Counted from the stretch's first letter, positions 28,766 through 38,747 are shown. The stretch is DNA of 64,000 nucleotides from Vibrio mytili (GCF_000830505.1 NZ_JXOK01000058.1:49920-113919); one strand, 5' to 3'. Numbers and translations: made by a program. The notes: a model not told the origin generated them from the letters alone.

Positions 28766-30886
28766 TTGTATCTATTCGATAGTCTCAAAGACGTTGCCCA
28801 AGAATACCTAACAGAGCCTCAAATTGAGGCTCTGCGTCAATCTTATGTGGTAGCGCGAGATGCCCATGAAGGGCAAACCCGTTCTAGTGGTGAACCATAC
28901 ATCATCCATCCTGTTGCTGTGTCTCGTATTTTGGCCGAAATGCGCCTTGATATCGAAACCCTCCAAGCGGCTCTATTGCACGATGTCATCGAAGATTGTG
29001 ATGTCACCAAAGAAGATCTCGAAGCGCAATTCGGCAATACCGTTGCAGAGCTGGTTGATGGTGTCTCTAAGTTAGACAAACTCAAATTCCGTGACAGAAA
29101 AGAAGCCCAAGCAGAGAACTTTCGTAAAATGGTTCTGGCAATGGTGCAAGATATTCGCGTCATTCTTATCAAGCTGGCTGACCGCACGCATAACATGCGG
29201 ACACTTGGCGCACTTCGACCAGATAAAAAACGTCGTATTGCTCGTGAGACATTAGAAATTTACTCACCGCTCGCACACCGCCTTGGTATTCACAATATTA
29301 AAACCGAGCTTGAAGAGCTGGGTTTTGAAGCCCTTTATCCAAATCGGTATCGCGTTCTTAAAGAAGTGGTAAAAACTGCACGCGGCAATCGTAAAGAGAT
29401 GATTCAGCGTATACACAGCGAGATTGAGGGTCGACTGCAAGATGTTGGCTTAAAAGCGCGTGTATTAGGTCGTGAGAAAAACCTGTTCTCCATCTACAAC
29501 AAGATGAAAACCAAAGAACAGCGCTTCCACACCATTATGGATATCTATGCGTTTCGTGTTGTTGTTGATAGTGCCGACACCTGTTATCGCGCTCTAGGCC
29601 AAGTACACAGCTTGTACAAACCTCGTCCAGGTCGCATGAAGGACTATATCGCCGTACCCAAAGCCAACGGTTACCAATCTCTGCACACTTCGATGGTCGG
29701 TCCTCACGGCGTGCCTGTCGAAGTTCAGATCCGTACTGAAGATATGGACCAAATGGCAGACAAAGGGGTCGCAGCGCACTGGTCTTATAAAGACAAGGGC
29801 GACAAGTCCGGCACCACCGCACAGGTGAAAGCGCAACGTTGGATGCAAAGCTTGCTGGAGCTACAGCAAAGTGCGGGGAACTCATTTGAGTTCATTGAGA
29901 ACGTTAAATCGGATCTCTTCCCAGATGAAATCTACGTCTTCACGCCTAAAGGTCGTATCGTCGAATTACCACTTGGCGCGACAGCGGTTGACTTCGCGTA
30001 TGCCGTGCATACTGACGTGGGTAACTCCTGCGTTGGCGCGCGAGTAGACCGTAACCCTTACCCGCTAAGTAAGGCACTGAAAAACGGTCAAACCGTTGAG
30101 ATCATTAGTGCGCCAGGCGCGCGGCCAAATGCCGCTTGGCTGAACTACGTGGTGACCTCTCGCGCACGTACTAAGATTCGCCAAGTACTAAAAACCATGC
30201 GCCGTGAAGAGTCAGTCACACTGGGTCGCCGATTGTTAAATCATGCACTGGGTCGCCACTCGATTGATTCGATTTACCCAGAAAACGTCCAAGAAGTCCT
30301 AAACGACCTACGTTTAAAAAGTATTGATGACCTATTAGCAGCAATTGGTTTGGGCGAATTGATGAGCATCGTTATTGCCCGTCGTTTATTGGGCGATACG
30401 GAAGAGTTGACCACCACCAGTTCGATTCCTACCGACGCCAAGAACAAGCTGCCAATTCGTGGCGCAGAAGGGTTATTGCTGACATTTGCCAATTGTTGTC
30501 ATCCAATTCCAGATGACTCCATTATTGCTCACGTGTCACCGGGTCGTGGTCTCGTGGTTCACCGTGAAACCTGTCCGAACGTTCGCGGCTACCAAAAAGA
30601 GCCAGATCGCTACATGGCCGTAGCTTGGTCTGAGGATTACGACAAAGAGTTTATTGCTGAACTCAAAGTCGACATGCTTAACAGCCAGGGCGCTTTAGCT
30701 GAGTTAACCAATGTGATATCTAAAACAGGTTCTAACATCCACGGCCTCTCCACAGAGGAACGTGATGGTCGCCTGTACACCGTCACCGTGTTATTAACCA
30801 CGAAAGATCGTGTTCATTTGGCTAGCATTATGCGAAAAATCAAAGCGATGCCACAAACAACGACCGTCAGACGTAGAAGAAGATAA
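28766..30886 (+). CDS. spoT: Bifunctional (p)ppGpp synthase/hydrolase SpoT
   Basis: A 706-residue stringent-response enzyme that makes and degrades (p)ppGpp. It contains the HD hydrolase domain (HEGQTRSSGEPYIIHPV, ALLHDVIEDC with the HD pair), the synthetase domain (YNKMKTKEQRFHTIMDIYAFRVVV, KPRPGRMKDYIAVPKANGYQSLHT), a TGS domain (EIYVFTPKGRIVELPLGATAVDFAYAVHTDVG), the zinc-finger-like CCHPIP region and a C-terminal ACT domain. The start is TTG, as in E. coli spoT, and gives the conserved MYLFDSLKDVAQEYL. A terminator follows, separating it from trmH. Confidence 0.97.
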   Translation: MYLFDSLKDVAQEYLTEPQIEALRQSYVVARDAHEGQTRSSGEPYIIHPVAVSRILAEMRLDIETLQAALLHDVIEDCDVTKEDLEAQFGNTVAELVDGVSKLDKLKFRDRKEAQAENFRKMVLAMVQDIRVILIKLADRTHNMRTLGALRPDKKRRIARETLEIYSPLAHRLGIHNIKTELEELGFEALYPNRYRVLKEVVKTARGNRKEMIQRIHSEIEGRLQDVGLKARVLGREKNLFSIYNKMKTKEQRFHTIMDIYAFRVVVDSADTCYRALGQVHSLYKPRPGRMKDYIAVPKANGYQSLHTSMVGPHGVPVEVQIRTEDMDQMADKGVAAHWSYKDKGDKSGTTAQVKAQRWMQSLLELQQSAGNSFEFIENVKSDLFPDEIYVFTPKGRIVELPLGATAVDFAYAVHTDVGNSCVGARVDRNPYPLSKALKNGQTVEIISAPGARPNAAWLNYVVTSRARTKIRQVLKTMRREESVTLGRRLLNHALGRHSIDSIYPENVQEVLNDLRLKSIDDLLAAIGLGELMSIVIARRLLGDTEELTTTSSIPTDAKNKLPIRGAEGLLLTFANCCHPIPDDSIIAHVSPGRGLVVHRETCPNVRGYQKEPDRYMAVAWSEDYDKEFIAELKVDMLNSQGALAELTNVISKTGSNIHGLSTEERDGRLYTVTVLLTTKDRVHLASIMRKIKAMPQTTTVRRRRR

Positions 30887-30891
30887 CCTCC

Positions 30892-30928
30892 ATCGCCACC
30901 GACTTAGTCAGTTCGGTGGCGATTTTTT
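30892..30928 (+). terminator. Rho-independent terminator after spoT
   Basis: An 11-base perfect stem (ATCGCCACCGA / TCGGTGGCGAT) closes a ten-base loop and runs into six T. It starts six bases after the spoT stop and ends 20 bases before the trmH start, so trmH would depend on read-through or on a promoter overlapping this region. Confidence 0.88.
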
Positions 30929-30947
30929 ACCTGCCTATAAACACATT

Positions 30948-31631
30948 ATGAATTTAGAACGCTATAAACGTATTCACCAAGTCCTGAAAGCGCGCCAAAC
31001 CGACTTAACTCTGTGCCTCGAAGAAGTCCACAAGCCGAACAATGTCTCCGCCGTGATCCGCACCGCCGATGCCACTGGCCTGCATAAAGTTCACGCCATT
31101 TGGCCGGATAAAATGCGTACGTTGAGCCATACTTCAGCGGGGGCACGTAACTGGGTCGAAGTGGACACACACGATTCCATCAACTCTGCTATTGCGGCAT
31201 TAAAAGCACAGGATATGCAGGTATTGGTTACCAACCTTTCAGACACTGCAGTTGATTTTCGTGATATCGACTACACCAAACCAACAGCGATCATTCTCGG
31301 CAGTGAGAAAGTCGGTGCTTCTGAGCAAGCGAAACAGCTTGCGGATCAAGACATCATCGTCCCTATGGTAGGCATGGTTCAATCCCTCAATGTTTCAGTG
31401 GCCAGTGCAGTCATTTTGTATGAAGCACAACGTCAGCGTGAAGCCGCAGGCATGTACGACCGTGAAGAAAGCGCCCTACCACAAGAAACCATCCACCGTA
31501 TTCTGTTTGAGCGCGGTCATCCGGTTTTGGCAAAAGTGGCCAAACGCAAAGGCTTAGCTTACCCGCCTCTTGATGACGAAGGTCAAATCGTCGCCGATGA
31601 AGCATGGTGGAAAGAGATGCAAAAAAAATAG
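30948..31631 (+). CDS. trmH: tRNA (guanosine(18)-2'-O)-methyltransferase
   Basis: A 227-residue SPOUT methyltransferase that methylates the ribose of G18 in tRNAs. It starts MNLERYKRIHQVLKARQTDLTLCLEEVHKPNNVSAVIRTADA (the catalytic arginine lies in NxSAxxRTA), with AIILGSEKVGAS and the knotted SAM site VPMVGMVQSLNVSVASAVILYEAQRQR. The frame is open to 30810 inside spoT, but 30948 is the family start. Its neighbours spoT and recG are the same as in E. coli. Confidence 0.96.
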   Translation: MNLERYKRIHQVLKARQTDLTLCLEEVHKPNNVSAVIRTADATGLHKVHAIWPDKMRTLSHTSAGARNWVEVDTHDSINSAIAALKAQDMQVLVTNLSDTAVDFRDIDYTKPTAIILGSEKVGASEQAKQLADQDIIVPMVGMVQSLNVSVASAVILYEAQRQREAAGMYDREESALPQETIHRILFERGHPVLAKVAKRKGLAYPPLDDEGQIVADEAWWKEMQKK

Positions 31632-31647
31632 GTTCTCGGTAAGAGAA

Positions 31648-31965
31648 AGGGCCTAGGTAAAAGAAAGATCCTAGGGTCCTAGGTTTTAGGTCCTAGGGAA
31701 AAGACTTGGGAATACGGGACGCTTCGCTTACAGATTACGGATTACGGATTACGGATTACGGATTACGGATTACGGATTACGGATTATTTTTCGACCAAAC
31801 CAATTCAATATCAAACGCTTCTGTACTCTGTAATCAGTATTCCAAACAGCAAAAACAAATACCGACAAAGTAACACTGAAGCCTCGTGTACCACACCTAG
31901 GACCTAGGATCCTATAACCTAGGACCTTTCTTTTCCTAGGACCTTTTCCCCACCTAGGACCTTCC
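31648..31965. repeat. CCTAGG-rich intergenic repeat, copy 2
   Basis: The trmH-recG space (about 400 bases) is filled by the same repeat family as 4539-4850: CCTAGG/TAGGTCC units at both ends, CGTAATC/GATTACG units inside, and the shared 91-base core at 31821-31911. It also contains the GATTACG tandem array described separately. The minus-strand 73-codon frame inside resembles the one in copy 1 only because both come from the repeat. Confidence 0.85.
31733..31786. repeat. GATTACG heptamer tandem repeat (7.7 copies)
   Basis: Seven perfect copies of GATTACG followed by GATTA, with no mismatch. The copy at 4580-4595 has only about two such units, so the array appears to have expanded here. It lies within the CCTAGG-rich element between trmH and recG. 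Perfect tandem arrays of this kind usually vary in copy number between strains. Confidence 0.97.
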
Positions 31966-32039
31966 AAAAAATTATTCCTGTACAAAAACACAGCTCCGTG
32001 GTTAACATATTGCTATGTTAACCATTTTCTGAGCCTGCT

Positions 32040-34121
32040 ATGTCTGCCCAACTGTTATCTGCTGTTCCATTAACCTCACTTTCTGGGGTTGGCGCCAAAG
32101 TCGCAGAAAAATTGGCTAAGGTCGGTCTGCATTCAGTTCAGGATTTGCTGTTTCATTTACCGCTTCGTTACGAAGATCGCACCCGCATTTACCCCATCGC
32201 AAAACTTCATGCCGGTCTCTGGGCGGCAGTGCAAGGAAAAGTGATGGCGGTCGATACCCTATTCGGTAAGCGCAAAATGTTGACGGTTAAGATCAGCGAT
32301 GGCAACGGCACCATTACCTTGCGTTTCTTTAACTTCACCGCCGCAATGAAAAACAACTTTGCACAAGGTAAGTTAGTGCATGCTTACGGGGAAATAAAGC
32401 GTGGCGGGATGGGGCTAGAGATCGTCCACCCAGATTACAAATTCTATATCAGTGAGCAAAAGCCCGATGTAGAACAGAGCTTAACCCCAGTTTATCCCAC
32501 CACCGATGGGTTAAGACAAATTACCCTGCGCAACCTGACAGAACAAGCGTTAGCTCTACTCGATAAAGCCGCAGTTCAAGAACTACTCCCTGCCGGCCTG
32601 TACAACCACCAAATCACCATGTCTCAGGCGCTGCACACCATTCATCGACCACCGCCAACCATTAACTTGGATGAGTTTGACGAAGGAAAACACCCGGCGC
32701 AAATTCGCCTGATTATGGAAGAGTTGCTGGCGCAAAACCTCTCTATGCTCGCGGTGCGCAGCAAAGGGCAAAAAGACATCGCGTTACCACTTGCGCCTTG
32801 TGACACACTGAAAAACCAGCTTCTGCATCAACTGCCGTTCTCGCCCACCAATGCTCAGACTCGCGTAGTCAAAGAGATTGAAACAGACCTTGAGAAGCCG
32901 CATCCAATGATGCGTTTAGTACAAGGTGATGTGGGTTCGGGTAAAACGTTAGTGGCCGCACTGGCGGCAGTAAGAGCCATTGAACACGGATATCAAGTGG
33001 CATTGATGGCGCCCACCGAATTGCTCGCCGAGCAGCATGCGGTCAACTTCGCCAATTGGTTTGAAGCCATGGGCATTCAGGTCGGCTGGTTGGCAGGCAA
33101 ATTAAAAGGCAAAGCCAAGGAAGCCGAGCTCACGCGCATCGCCAATGGTGAGGCGCAAATGGTCGTGGGCACTCACGCGCTGTTTCAAGAGCACGTCGAA
33201 TTCCACCACCTGGCGTTAGTGATTATTGATGAACAACACCGTTTTGGTGTTCATCAACGCTTGGAGTTACGTGAAAAAGGCGCGAAACAAGGCGCTTATC
33301 CGCATCAACTGATCATGACCGCGACTCCGATACCTCGTACCCTCGCCATGACCGCTTATGCCGACTTAGAAACATCGGTGATAGACGAATTACCGCCGGG
33401 TAGAACCCCGATCCAAACCGTGGCGATTCCGGACACCAAGCGCGATGATATTGTTGAACGAGTTCGTCATGCTTGTCTCAATGAAGGCAAACAAGCGTAT
33501 TGGGTGTGTACTCTGATTGATGAATCAGAAGTATTAGAAGCACAAGCCGCCGCTGACACCGCAGAAGAACTGCAGCGTAAACTTCCGGATGTGAAAATTG
33601 GCTTAGTCCACGGCCGAATGAAACCCACTGAAAAACAAGCGGTGATGCAGGATTTTAAAGACAATAAACTGCATCTACTGGTTGCCACAACCGTGATCGA
33701 AGTGGGAGTGGACGTGCCCAACTCCAGCTTGATGATCATCGAAAACCCAGAGCGACTCGGTCTGGCTCAATTGCACCAGTTGCGAGGTCGGGTAGGACGG
33801 GGCTCCGTCGCGAGTCACTGTGTATTGCTCTATCATTCACCGTTGTCAAAAACAGCGCAAAAGCGCTTGGGCGTATTGCGTGAAAGTAATGACGGCTTTG
33901 TGATTGCACAAAAGGACTTGGAAATCCGTGGTCCAGGTGAGTTGTTAGGCACTAAGCAAACTGGATTGGCAGACTTTAAGATTGCGGATTTAATTCGAGA
34001 TCAACGCCTAATCCCAGAAGTTCAGCGTATTGCTCGTCATATTCACGACAATTACCCAACGAATGCATCCGCTATTATTGACCGTTGGCTAGGCGAACGA
34101 GATATTTATTCCAAGGCATAA
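32040..34121 (+). CDS. recG: ATP-dependent DNA helicase RecG
   Basis: A 693-residue superfamily 2 helicase that rewinds and remodels stalled forks and branched DNA. The N-terminal wedge/OB domain (PLTSLSGVGAKVAEKLAKVGL, LLFHLPLRYEDRT, MLTVKISDGNGTITLRFFNF) is followed by the motor: motif I GDVGSGKT, the DEQH box VIIDEQHRFGVHQR, motif III MTATPIPRTLAMT and motif VI QLHQLRGRVGRG. Length equals E. coli RecG (693). The ATG follows the repeat element directly with only a weak ribosome site in view. Confidence 0.98.
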   Translation: MSAQLLSAVPLTSLSGVGAKVAEKLAKVGLHSVQDLLFHLPLRYEDRTRIYPIAKLHAGLWAAVQGKVMAVDTLFGKRKMLTVKISDGNGTITLRFFNFTAAMKNNFAQGKLVHAYGEIKRGGMGLEIVHPDYKFYISEQKPDVEQSLTPVYPTTDGLRQITLRNLTEQALALLDKAAVQELLPAGLYNHQITMSQALHTIHRPPPTINLDEFDEGKHPAQIRLIMEELLAQNLSMLAVRSKGQKDIALPLAPCDTLKNQLLHQLPFSPTNAQTRVVKEIETDLEKPHPMMRLVQGDVGSGKTLVAALAAVRAIEHGYQVALMAPTELLAEQHAVNFANWFEAMGIQVGWLAGKLKGKAKEAELTRIANGEAQMVVGTHALFQEHVEFHHLALVIIDEQHRFGVHQRLELREKGAKQGAYPHQLIMTATPIPRTLAMTAYADLETSVIDELPPGRTPIQTVAIPDTKRDDIVERVRHACLNEGKQAYWVCTLIDESEVLEAQAAADTAEELQRKLPDVKIGLVHGRMKPTEKQAVMQDFKDNKLHLLVATTVIEVGVDVPNSSLMIIENPERLGLAQLHQLRGRVGRGSVASHCVLLYHSPLSKTAQKRLGVLRESNDGFVIAQKDLEIRGPGELLGTKQTGLADFKIADLIRDQRLIPEVQRIARHIHDNYPTNASAIIDRWLGERDIYSKA

Positions 34122-34191
34122 CTGCGATTTACGCTGCCTTATGTGCATATCTTTAGCATTACCTTTTTCATTCGGCACCTAATTCCCCACC

Positions 34192-34229
34192 AAGCAATCG
34201 TTTGCTTTTTGTCTCAATCTCTCTATAAT
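34192..34229 (+). promoter_or_regulatory. xanP promoter overlapped by a PurR-like operator
   Basis: The 16-base near-palindrome AAGCAATCGTTTGCTT (34192-34207) closely follows the PurR box consensus ACGCAAACGTTTGCGT, with its CG centre. Its right half contains TTGCTT, usable as a -35 element, and a perfect TATAAT lies 16 bases further on (34224-34229), facing the xanthine permease gene. A repressor bound there would block polymerase. The surrounding 34122-34395 shows no gene. Confidence 0.65.
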
Positions 34230-34395
34230 CGCGCACAAATTTTAGGGCATTTACACCATTTTTGGGTGGAGCAAATTGCCTGGCTACCAGAGCTGATGCT
34301 GACTAACAGCAATCACAGATCAAAACATCAGCTCACCCCAAAGTTCCCATTCAGCGAATTCTGGGCCAGAAACATTGCGACAAGCGAGAAAAACC

Positions 34396-35784
34396 ATGAC
34401 TACTCCAAACCGTTCCTCGGAACTGATCTATCAACTCAATGATCGTCCACCATTGCCTCAAACGATTTTTGCCGCCATTCAACACCTATTGGCGATGTTC
34501 GTTGCGGTTATCACGCCTTCGTTGATCATTTGTCAATCGTTAGGTGTTCCGGCCGATCAAACCAACACCATCATCAGTATGTCGTTATTTGCGTCTGGTG
34601 TATCCTCCTTTATTCAAATTCGTACCTTTGGTCCTGTGGGATCGGGGCTGCTTTCGGTGCAAGGCACCAGTTTTAACTTTTTGGGTCCAATTATTGGTGC
34701 GGGCTTGTCGTTAAAAGCAGGCGGCGCGGATATCAGTACGATGATGGCGGCGATTTTCGGCACCATTTTGGTGGCTTCTTTTGCTGAAATTCTCCTGTCA
34801 CGAGTGCTAGAACATGCGCGCCGAATCATTACGCCATTGGTGTCGGGTATTGTGGTAACGTTGATTGGCCTGACGCTGATTCAAGTCGGTTTGGTCTCCA
34901 TGGGCGGCGGTTATGCAGCACTAGGTGACGGTACGTTTGGCAGCTTAGATAAGCTCGCTCTGGCAGGCACCGTTCTTGGTTTGATAGTGATTTTAAACCG
35001 CTCTAAGAATCCTTACATACGCGTTGCATCCATCGTCATTGCGATGTTAGTCGGTTATGTCATGGCCTATTTGATGGGCATGGTGGATACTTCACAATTA
35101 GGACAAACCGATCTAGTTGCTTTGCCAGTACCGATGCAATACGGCCTGTCATTTGACTGGTCACTGTTTATTCCATTGGTACTGATTTTCTTTATCACCG
35201 CATTGGAAGCGATTGGCGATATTACCGCGACTTCAGAAGTGTCGGGCGAGCCAGTAAAAGGGCCGATATACATGAAGCGAATCAAAGGTGGCGTATTGGC
35301 AGATGGTCTGAACTCCGCGATTGCGGCGCTGTTAAACAGCTTCCCAAATTCGACCTTCAGCCAGAACAACGGCATCATCATGCTAACCGGCGTCGCAAGC
35401 CGCTACGTAGGGTGTTTTATTTCGGCGATGCTGGTTGTACTCGGCTTGTTCCCAGGTGTGGCAAGCTTCGTCCAGCTTATCCCTGAGCCAGTGCTCGGCG
35501 GTGCAACCATCGTGATGTTCGGTACAATTGCCGCTGCAGGTGTGCGTATCATTTCTCGTGTCGATCTCGACCGCCGCGCTATTTTAATCATGGCGCTCTC
35601 ATTCTCAATGGGACTAGGTATTGCGCAAAAGCCCGAGATTCTGCAGTTTATGCCAGAATTCATTAAGAGCATTTTTTCGACTGGTGTGGCTGCTGGTGGT
35701 ATCACAGCGATCGTGTTGAACCTGCTTCTGCCTGAAAAATTGGAAGAGGAAGAGATCAACGCTCAAGAAGCGAAAGAGTCTTAA
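34396..35784 (+). CDS. xanP: Xanthine permease, NCS2 family (XanP-like)
   Basis: A 462-residue inner-membrane nucleobase transporter with about 14 helices. NCS2 marks include [16 protein letters not shown] near the N-terminus, [15 protein letters not shown], the conserved [14 protein letters not shown] (substrate-binding glutamate) and [25 protein letters not shown]. The position next to recG is as in E. coli (xanP/yicE). The frame is open to 34375; [19 protein letters not shown] at 34396 has GAGAAA upstream and is chosen. A PurR-like operator sits on the promoter, consistent with purine control. Confidence 0.92.
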   Translation: MTTPNRSSELIYQLNDRPPLPQTIFAAIQHLLAMFVAVITPSLIICQSLGVPADQTNTIISMSLFASGVSSFIQIRTFGPVGSGLLSVQGTSFNFLGPIIGAGLSLKAGGADISTMMAAIFGTILVASFAEILLSRVLEHARRIITPLVSGIVVTLIGLTLIQVGLVSMGGGYAALGDGTFGSLDKLALAGTVLGLIVILNRSKNPYIRVASIVIAMLVGYVMAYLMGMVDTSQLGQTDLVALPVPMQYGLSFDWSLFIPLVLIFFITALEAIGDITATSEVSGEPVKGPIYMKRIKGGVLADGLNSAIAALLNSFPNSTFSQNNGIIMLTGVASRYVGCFISAMLVVLGLFPGVASFVQLIPEPVLGGATIVMFGTIAAAGVRIISRVDLDRRAILIMALSFSMGLGIAQKPEILQFMPEFIKSIFSTGVAAGGITAIVLNLLLPEKLEEEEINAQEAKES

Positions 35785-35806
35785 TACATCAACTCAACTG
35801 GGAAAG

Positions 35807-35838
35807 AGACGCCTTTAAGGAGCAACGTAAAGGCGTCT
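35807..35838. terminator. Hairpin between xanP and the convergent lipoprotein gene
   Basis: An 11-base perfect stem (AGACGCCTTTA / TAAAGGCGTCT) with a ten-base loop lies in the short space between two convergent genes. A clear T-run is missing on the plus side (TTACTAAG), so it may work as a weak bidirectional terminator or protect mRNA ends. Confidence 0.6.
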
Positions 35839-35851
35839 TACTAAGGATGGA

Positions 35852-36766
35852 TTAACGGGAGAAGTTTTTCACCATGTCTGAAATGACTTCTTTCATCAAC
35901 TGGTCTTGCTTGAAACGCTTTTTATCTTCAAGATTTACATTTCTAGAAAAACCTTGGCTTGAACCTTGAACAAGGCCATCGTCGTTGGATTGTTCTTTTT
36001 TCGCCATGTAAGGAAGACAACGATAGTAATCAGATTCGTCAGAACAACGCACCAACGAGTAGTGCTCAATCACGCCATCTTTAGCAATGGCTTCTTGATG
36101 GTTCCAATCGTAGAACCAAATGTTTCGCGCATTTGCCACCAAGGTCACATTCGCATTGATGGTTGCACTTAATGCGTCCGATGATGGGAGAATCGCTTTC
36201 TCTTCTAGGTCCGCAATGTAGTTTAACTGATTTGCAGTGCCTTCTTTTACTGAAGCTGGCGCACCCAGTACCCCTTTGGCATCAGATTTGTAGTAACGTC
36301 GATCCCAACGAGCGTCTTGTCCTTTGGCAGACGTAGTACGCTCCAATGAGTTAATTTGGAACAAGGCATCGGCATCAAGTGATTTTGCTGCTTCTAAGTG
36401 CGTTTTAGACGCCGCCATTTGGTTTTCAAGGATTTTCCAACTGATGACAGAGTATCCTGCTTTCGCCAGTTCGCGCTCAATTTGCGCCATCTCAACACCA
36501 CATTCGGTTTTCATTACCGTGCTGCCAGACGTAGCTCGACCAGTGCTTTGCGTCTCCGTTTCACTGATACAACGGTCTGGTGCTTTGACCGCGATGACTT
36601 GGATGCTATCAAAGGCGGTATCAAAACCACGCGCACGTGTCACACTTGCGGGCGCTTCACCGGCATCGTTCACTCGAAACTGAGATTTAACCTGGTAAAA
36701 ATCCGTGGTACTACAACCCGCCAAAAACAATAATGCGGCAGGAGCGAGTAAAGTTGTTTTTTTCAT
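35852..36766 (-). CDS. Putative lipoprotein, unknown function
   Basis: A 304-residue protein with a lipoprotein signal peptide ending in the lipobox LAGCS (cysteine 18), followed by Thr-Thr-Asp, so the mature protein should be lipid-anchored and sorted to the outer membrane. I do not recognise the family. It contains four further cysteines that could form disulfides (DRCISETE, KTECGVEM, VRCSDESDYYRCLPYM) and a repeated aromatic pattern (RWDRRYYKSD, NIWFYDWNHQEA). The C-terminus is basic and helical (KKRFKQDQLMKEVISDMVKNFSR). It lies 11 bases downstream of a second lipoprotein gene on the same strand, suggesting a two-gene unit. Confidence 0.85.
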   Translation of the reverse strand: MKKTTLLAPAALLFLAGCSTTDFYQVKSQFRVNDAGEAPASVTRARGFDTAFDSIQVIAVKAPDRCISETETQSTGRATSGSTVMKTECGVEMAQIERELAKAGYSVISWKILENQMAASKTHLEAAKSLDADALFQINSLERTTSAKGQDARWDRRYYKSDAKGVLGAPASVKEGTANQLNYIADLEEKAILPSSDALSATINANVTLVANARNIWFYDWNHQEAIAKDGVIEHYSLVRCSDESDYYRCLPYMAKKEQSNDDGLVQGSSQGFSRNVNLEDKKRFKQDQLMKEVISDMVKNFSR

Positions 36767-36776
36767 TCATCAATCC

Positions 36777-37109
36777 TTAATGGGCTAAATTGGTTATTTT
36801 CCACTGTAAACTAGGCGGCATTTCAACACTGACCTGCTTACCGACGACTTTACCTTTCCTATCGTAGGCGTAAAAATCCGCGCAATTGACCGACATTGGT
36901 TTTTCTACGACTTGCCCAATTCGAATGTTTTCAAATACAACATTTTCATCCGCTGAGTCGCACCTTTTATAGGTCACTTTGCTGATTTTATCGCTAGTCA
37001 AGTTATGGATCTTTAGCGTCGCTTCTTTCATCACGATGGGTTTTGGCTCAGCACATCCTGTGAGTAAGCTCAATCCCAACAATGACAATACAATTTTGGG
37101 TATATTCAT
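36777..37109 (-). CDS. Small putative lipoprotein, unknown function
   Basis: A 110-residue protein beginning MNIPKIVLSLLGLSLLTGCAEPKP, a lipoprotein signal peptide with lipobox LTGC. The mature part is a short beta-rich domain (EATLKIHNLTSDKISKVTYKRCDS, FENIRIGQVVEKPMSVNCADFYAYDRKGKVVG) with two cysteines that may pair. I do not recognise the family. The frame is open to 37166, but the signal peptide fixes the start at 37109 or one of the ATGs just before it. It is the first of a two-gene lipoprotein unit. The space 37110-37346 upstream contains no further gene. Confidence 0.8.
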   Translation of the reverse strand: MNIPKIVLSLLGLSLLTGCAEPKPIVMKEATLKIHNLTSDKISKVTYKRCDSADENVVFENIRIGQVVEKPMSVNCADFYAYDRKGKVVGKQVSVEMPPSLQWKITNLAH

Positions 37110-37346
37110 ATTAGTTATCATTTCGAGAGCCATATCTTGCGGATTATACATAGTTAGTTTTAACAAAAATATAAATTACACCGTATTGTCAAAATAAATC
37201 GTGATAAAGTGCGTTTTTTGACCCATTTTGTCAGAGAAAAGTAAAACAAATTGTTTCGGTGTCCTGTAAGTTCGCAACATGAGACGTAATTTTCACACTG
37301 GTTACAGCAAGGTGCTCTGCCTTCAAAAGTCCGTTGCAAAGACAAT

Positions 37347-37382
37347 AAAAAAGCCCCCAGTCGTCGTGTTACAACTGGGGGC
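37347..37382 (-). terminator. Rho-independent terminator of ompR-envZ
   Basis: On the minus strand GCCCCCAGT / ACTGGGGGC (nine base pairs, GC-rich) closes an 11-base loop and is followed by six T. It lies about 40 bases after the envZ stop. Confidence 0.88.
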
Positions 37383-37424
37383 CTTGAACCTCGGCTGATG
37401 ATCCATCAGTCGGTTAAAAAAACA

Positions 37425-38716
37425 TCATTTCGTCGGAAAGCTGATCTGTGCCATCAATCCGCCCTCGCTACGATTACGCATCACCACCGCACCGGAATGT
37501 TGGCTGACAATACGTTTGACAATTGCCAGTCCGAGTCCCGTCCTTCGCTGCCGCGCGCGGTATCGCCCCGGGTAAAAGGTTCAAATAATTTAGCGATTTG
37601 GCTTTGCTCAATACCAGGACCATTGTCTTCAACGCATATCCACACCAGTTGTTTATCGGCTGTCACGCCAGTGCTCACTTTTACCCAGCTATCGCCGTAA
37701 CGTAACGCATTCACCACAAGATTACTGACCGCACGTTTTATCGCAATTGGGCTGCCTTTGGCTTGCGGTAGATTTGTCGTCAAGTCGGTTTCGATTTCCG
37801 CTTCATAGCCACTTTGGGAGTTAGCAACGTCACCCGCAATCGCACTGATATCAACCAGTTCAAACGATTCCTTATTGACGGGTTTCAGGTAGTCCATAAA
37901 CTGGCTGATGATTTCATTACACTCTTCGGTATCGCTGATGATACCTTCCGCTAAATAGCTGTCTTCCGGTGACATCATTTCCGTGGCTAAACGAATGCGC
38001 GTTAATGGTGTGCGTAAGTCATGGCTGATTCCCGCCATCAATAACGCACGGTCTTCTTCTAATTGCTGGATCCCCTTCGACATTTGATTGAACGCTCGTG
38101 TCACTGAGCGAATCTCGGTGGCGCCTTTTTCAGGCAATGGTGGAGGAATGTCTCCCTGCCCAACCTCTTTCGCCGCTTTCTCTAATGCGACAAGCGGCCG
38201 ATTTTGCAAACGAATGAACAACCATCCGCCGATAATGATCAGCAATGCCATGATCAGGCTGTTGCGGAACAGCGGGGCAAAGTCTTCTTCTTGCAGTTCT
38301 GACAAGGGAATACGAATCAGAGAATTGGGTAATTTCTCAATCTGCATCCATAATACGTAGCTCTCATCTCCCAAAAACAGGCGTACCTCTGTCGGTGAGC
38401 CTAGCTCTTGGGTCATTTCTTCCGACATCAAATCGATCGACATCGCGTGGGCATACTCGGAGGCTTTTTCGCTATCGATACCGTGGACGGTCACTCCTAA
38501 TCTTTCGAGTAATTGGCGTCTTAATGGTGCGTCCGATCTCAGTGCCCCCTCGGTATCGAGAACTAAGTTTAGCTCGTGAGCGAGAATCTTATTGAACTGC
38601 TGCAAGCTCGGCATCAAGGCATAGTTAAATACGGCGTAATAAGAGAAAACTTGGCTAGCGAGAAGCAAAGAGATAAACAAAAGAATAGACTGAGTAAGTG
38701 AACTTCGGATTCGCAT
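37425..38716 (-). pseudogene. envZ: Osmosensor histidine kinase EnvZ, one frameshift in the ATP-binding domain
   Basis: A 430-residue inner-membrane kinase when repaired. There are two membrane segments (about 11-33 and 155-175, [17 protein letters not shown]) around a periplasmic domain, a HAMP linker ([20 protein letters not shown]), the phospho-acceptor H-box [19 protein letters not shown], the N-box [10 protein letters not shown] and the G1 box VEDNGPGIE. The given frame then diverges after ARGSEG; the expected G2 region [19 protein letters not shown] and the C-terminus QISFPTK are read one frame over to 37425. One missing G near 37544 explains it. EnvZ phosphorylates OmpR, encoded just upstream. 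Confidence 0.92.
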
Positions 38717-38747
38717 GGAAAGTTCCTGAAGGGGTTGAGACCGTTTC

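Noticed and set aside
31733..31786. CRISPR-like array
   Set aside because: Units are seven bases with no spacers; it is a simple tandem repeat and no cas genes are near.
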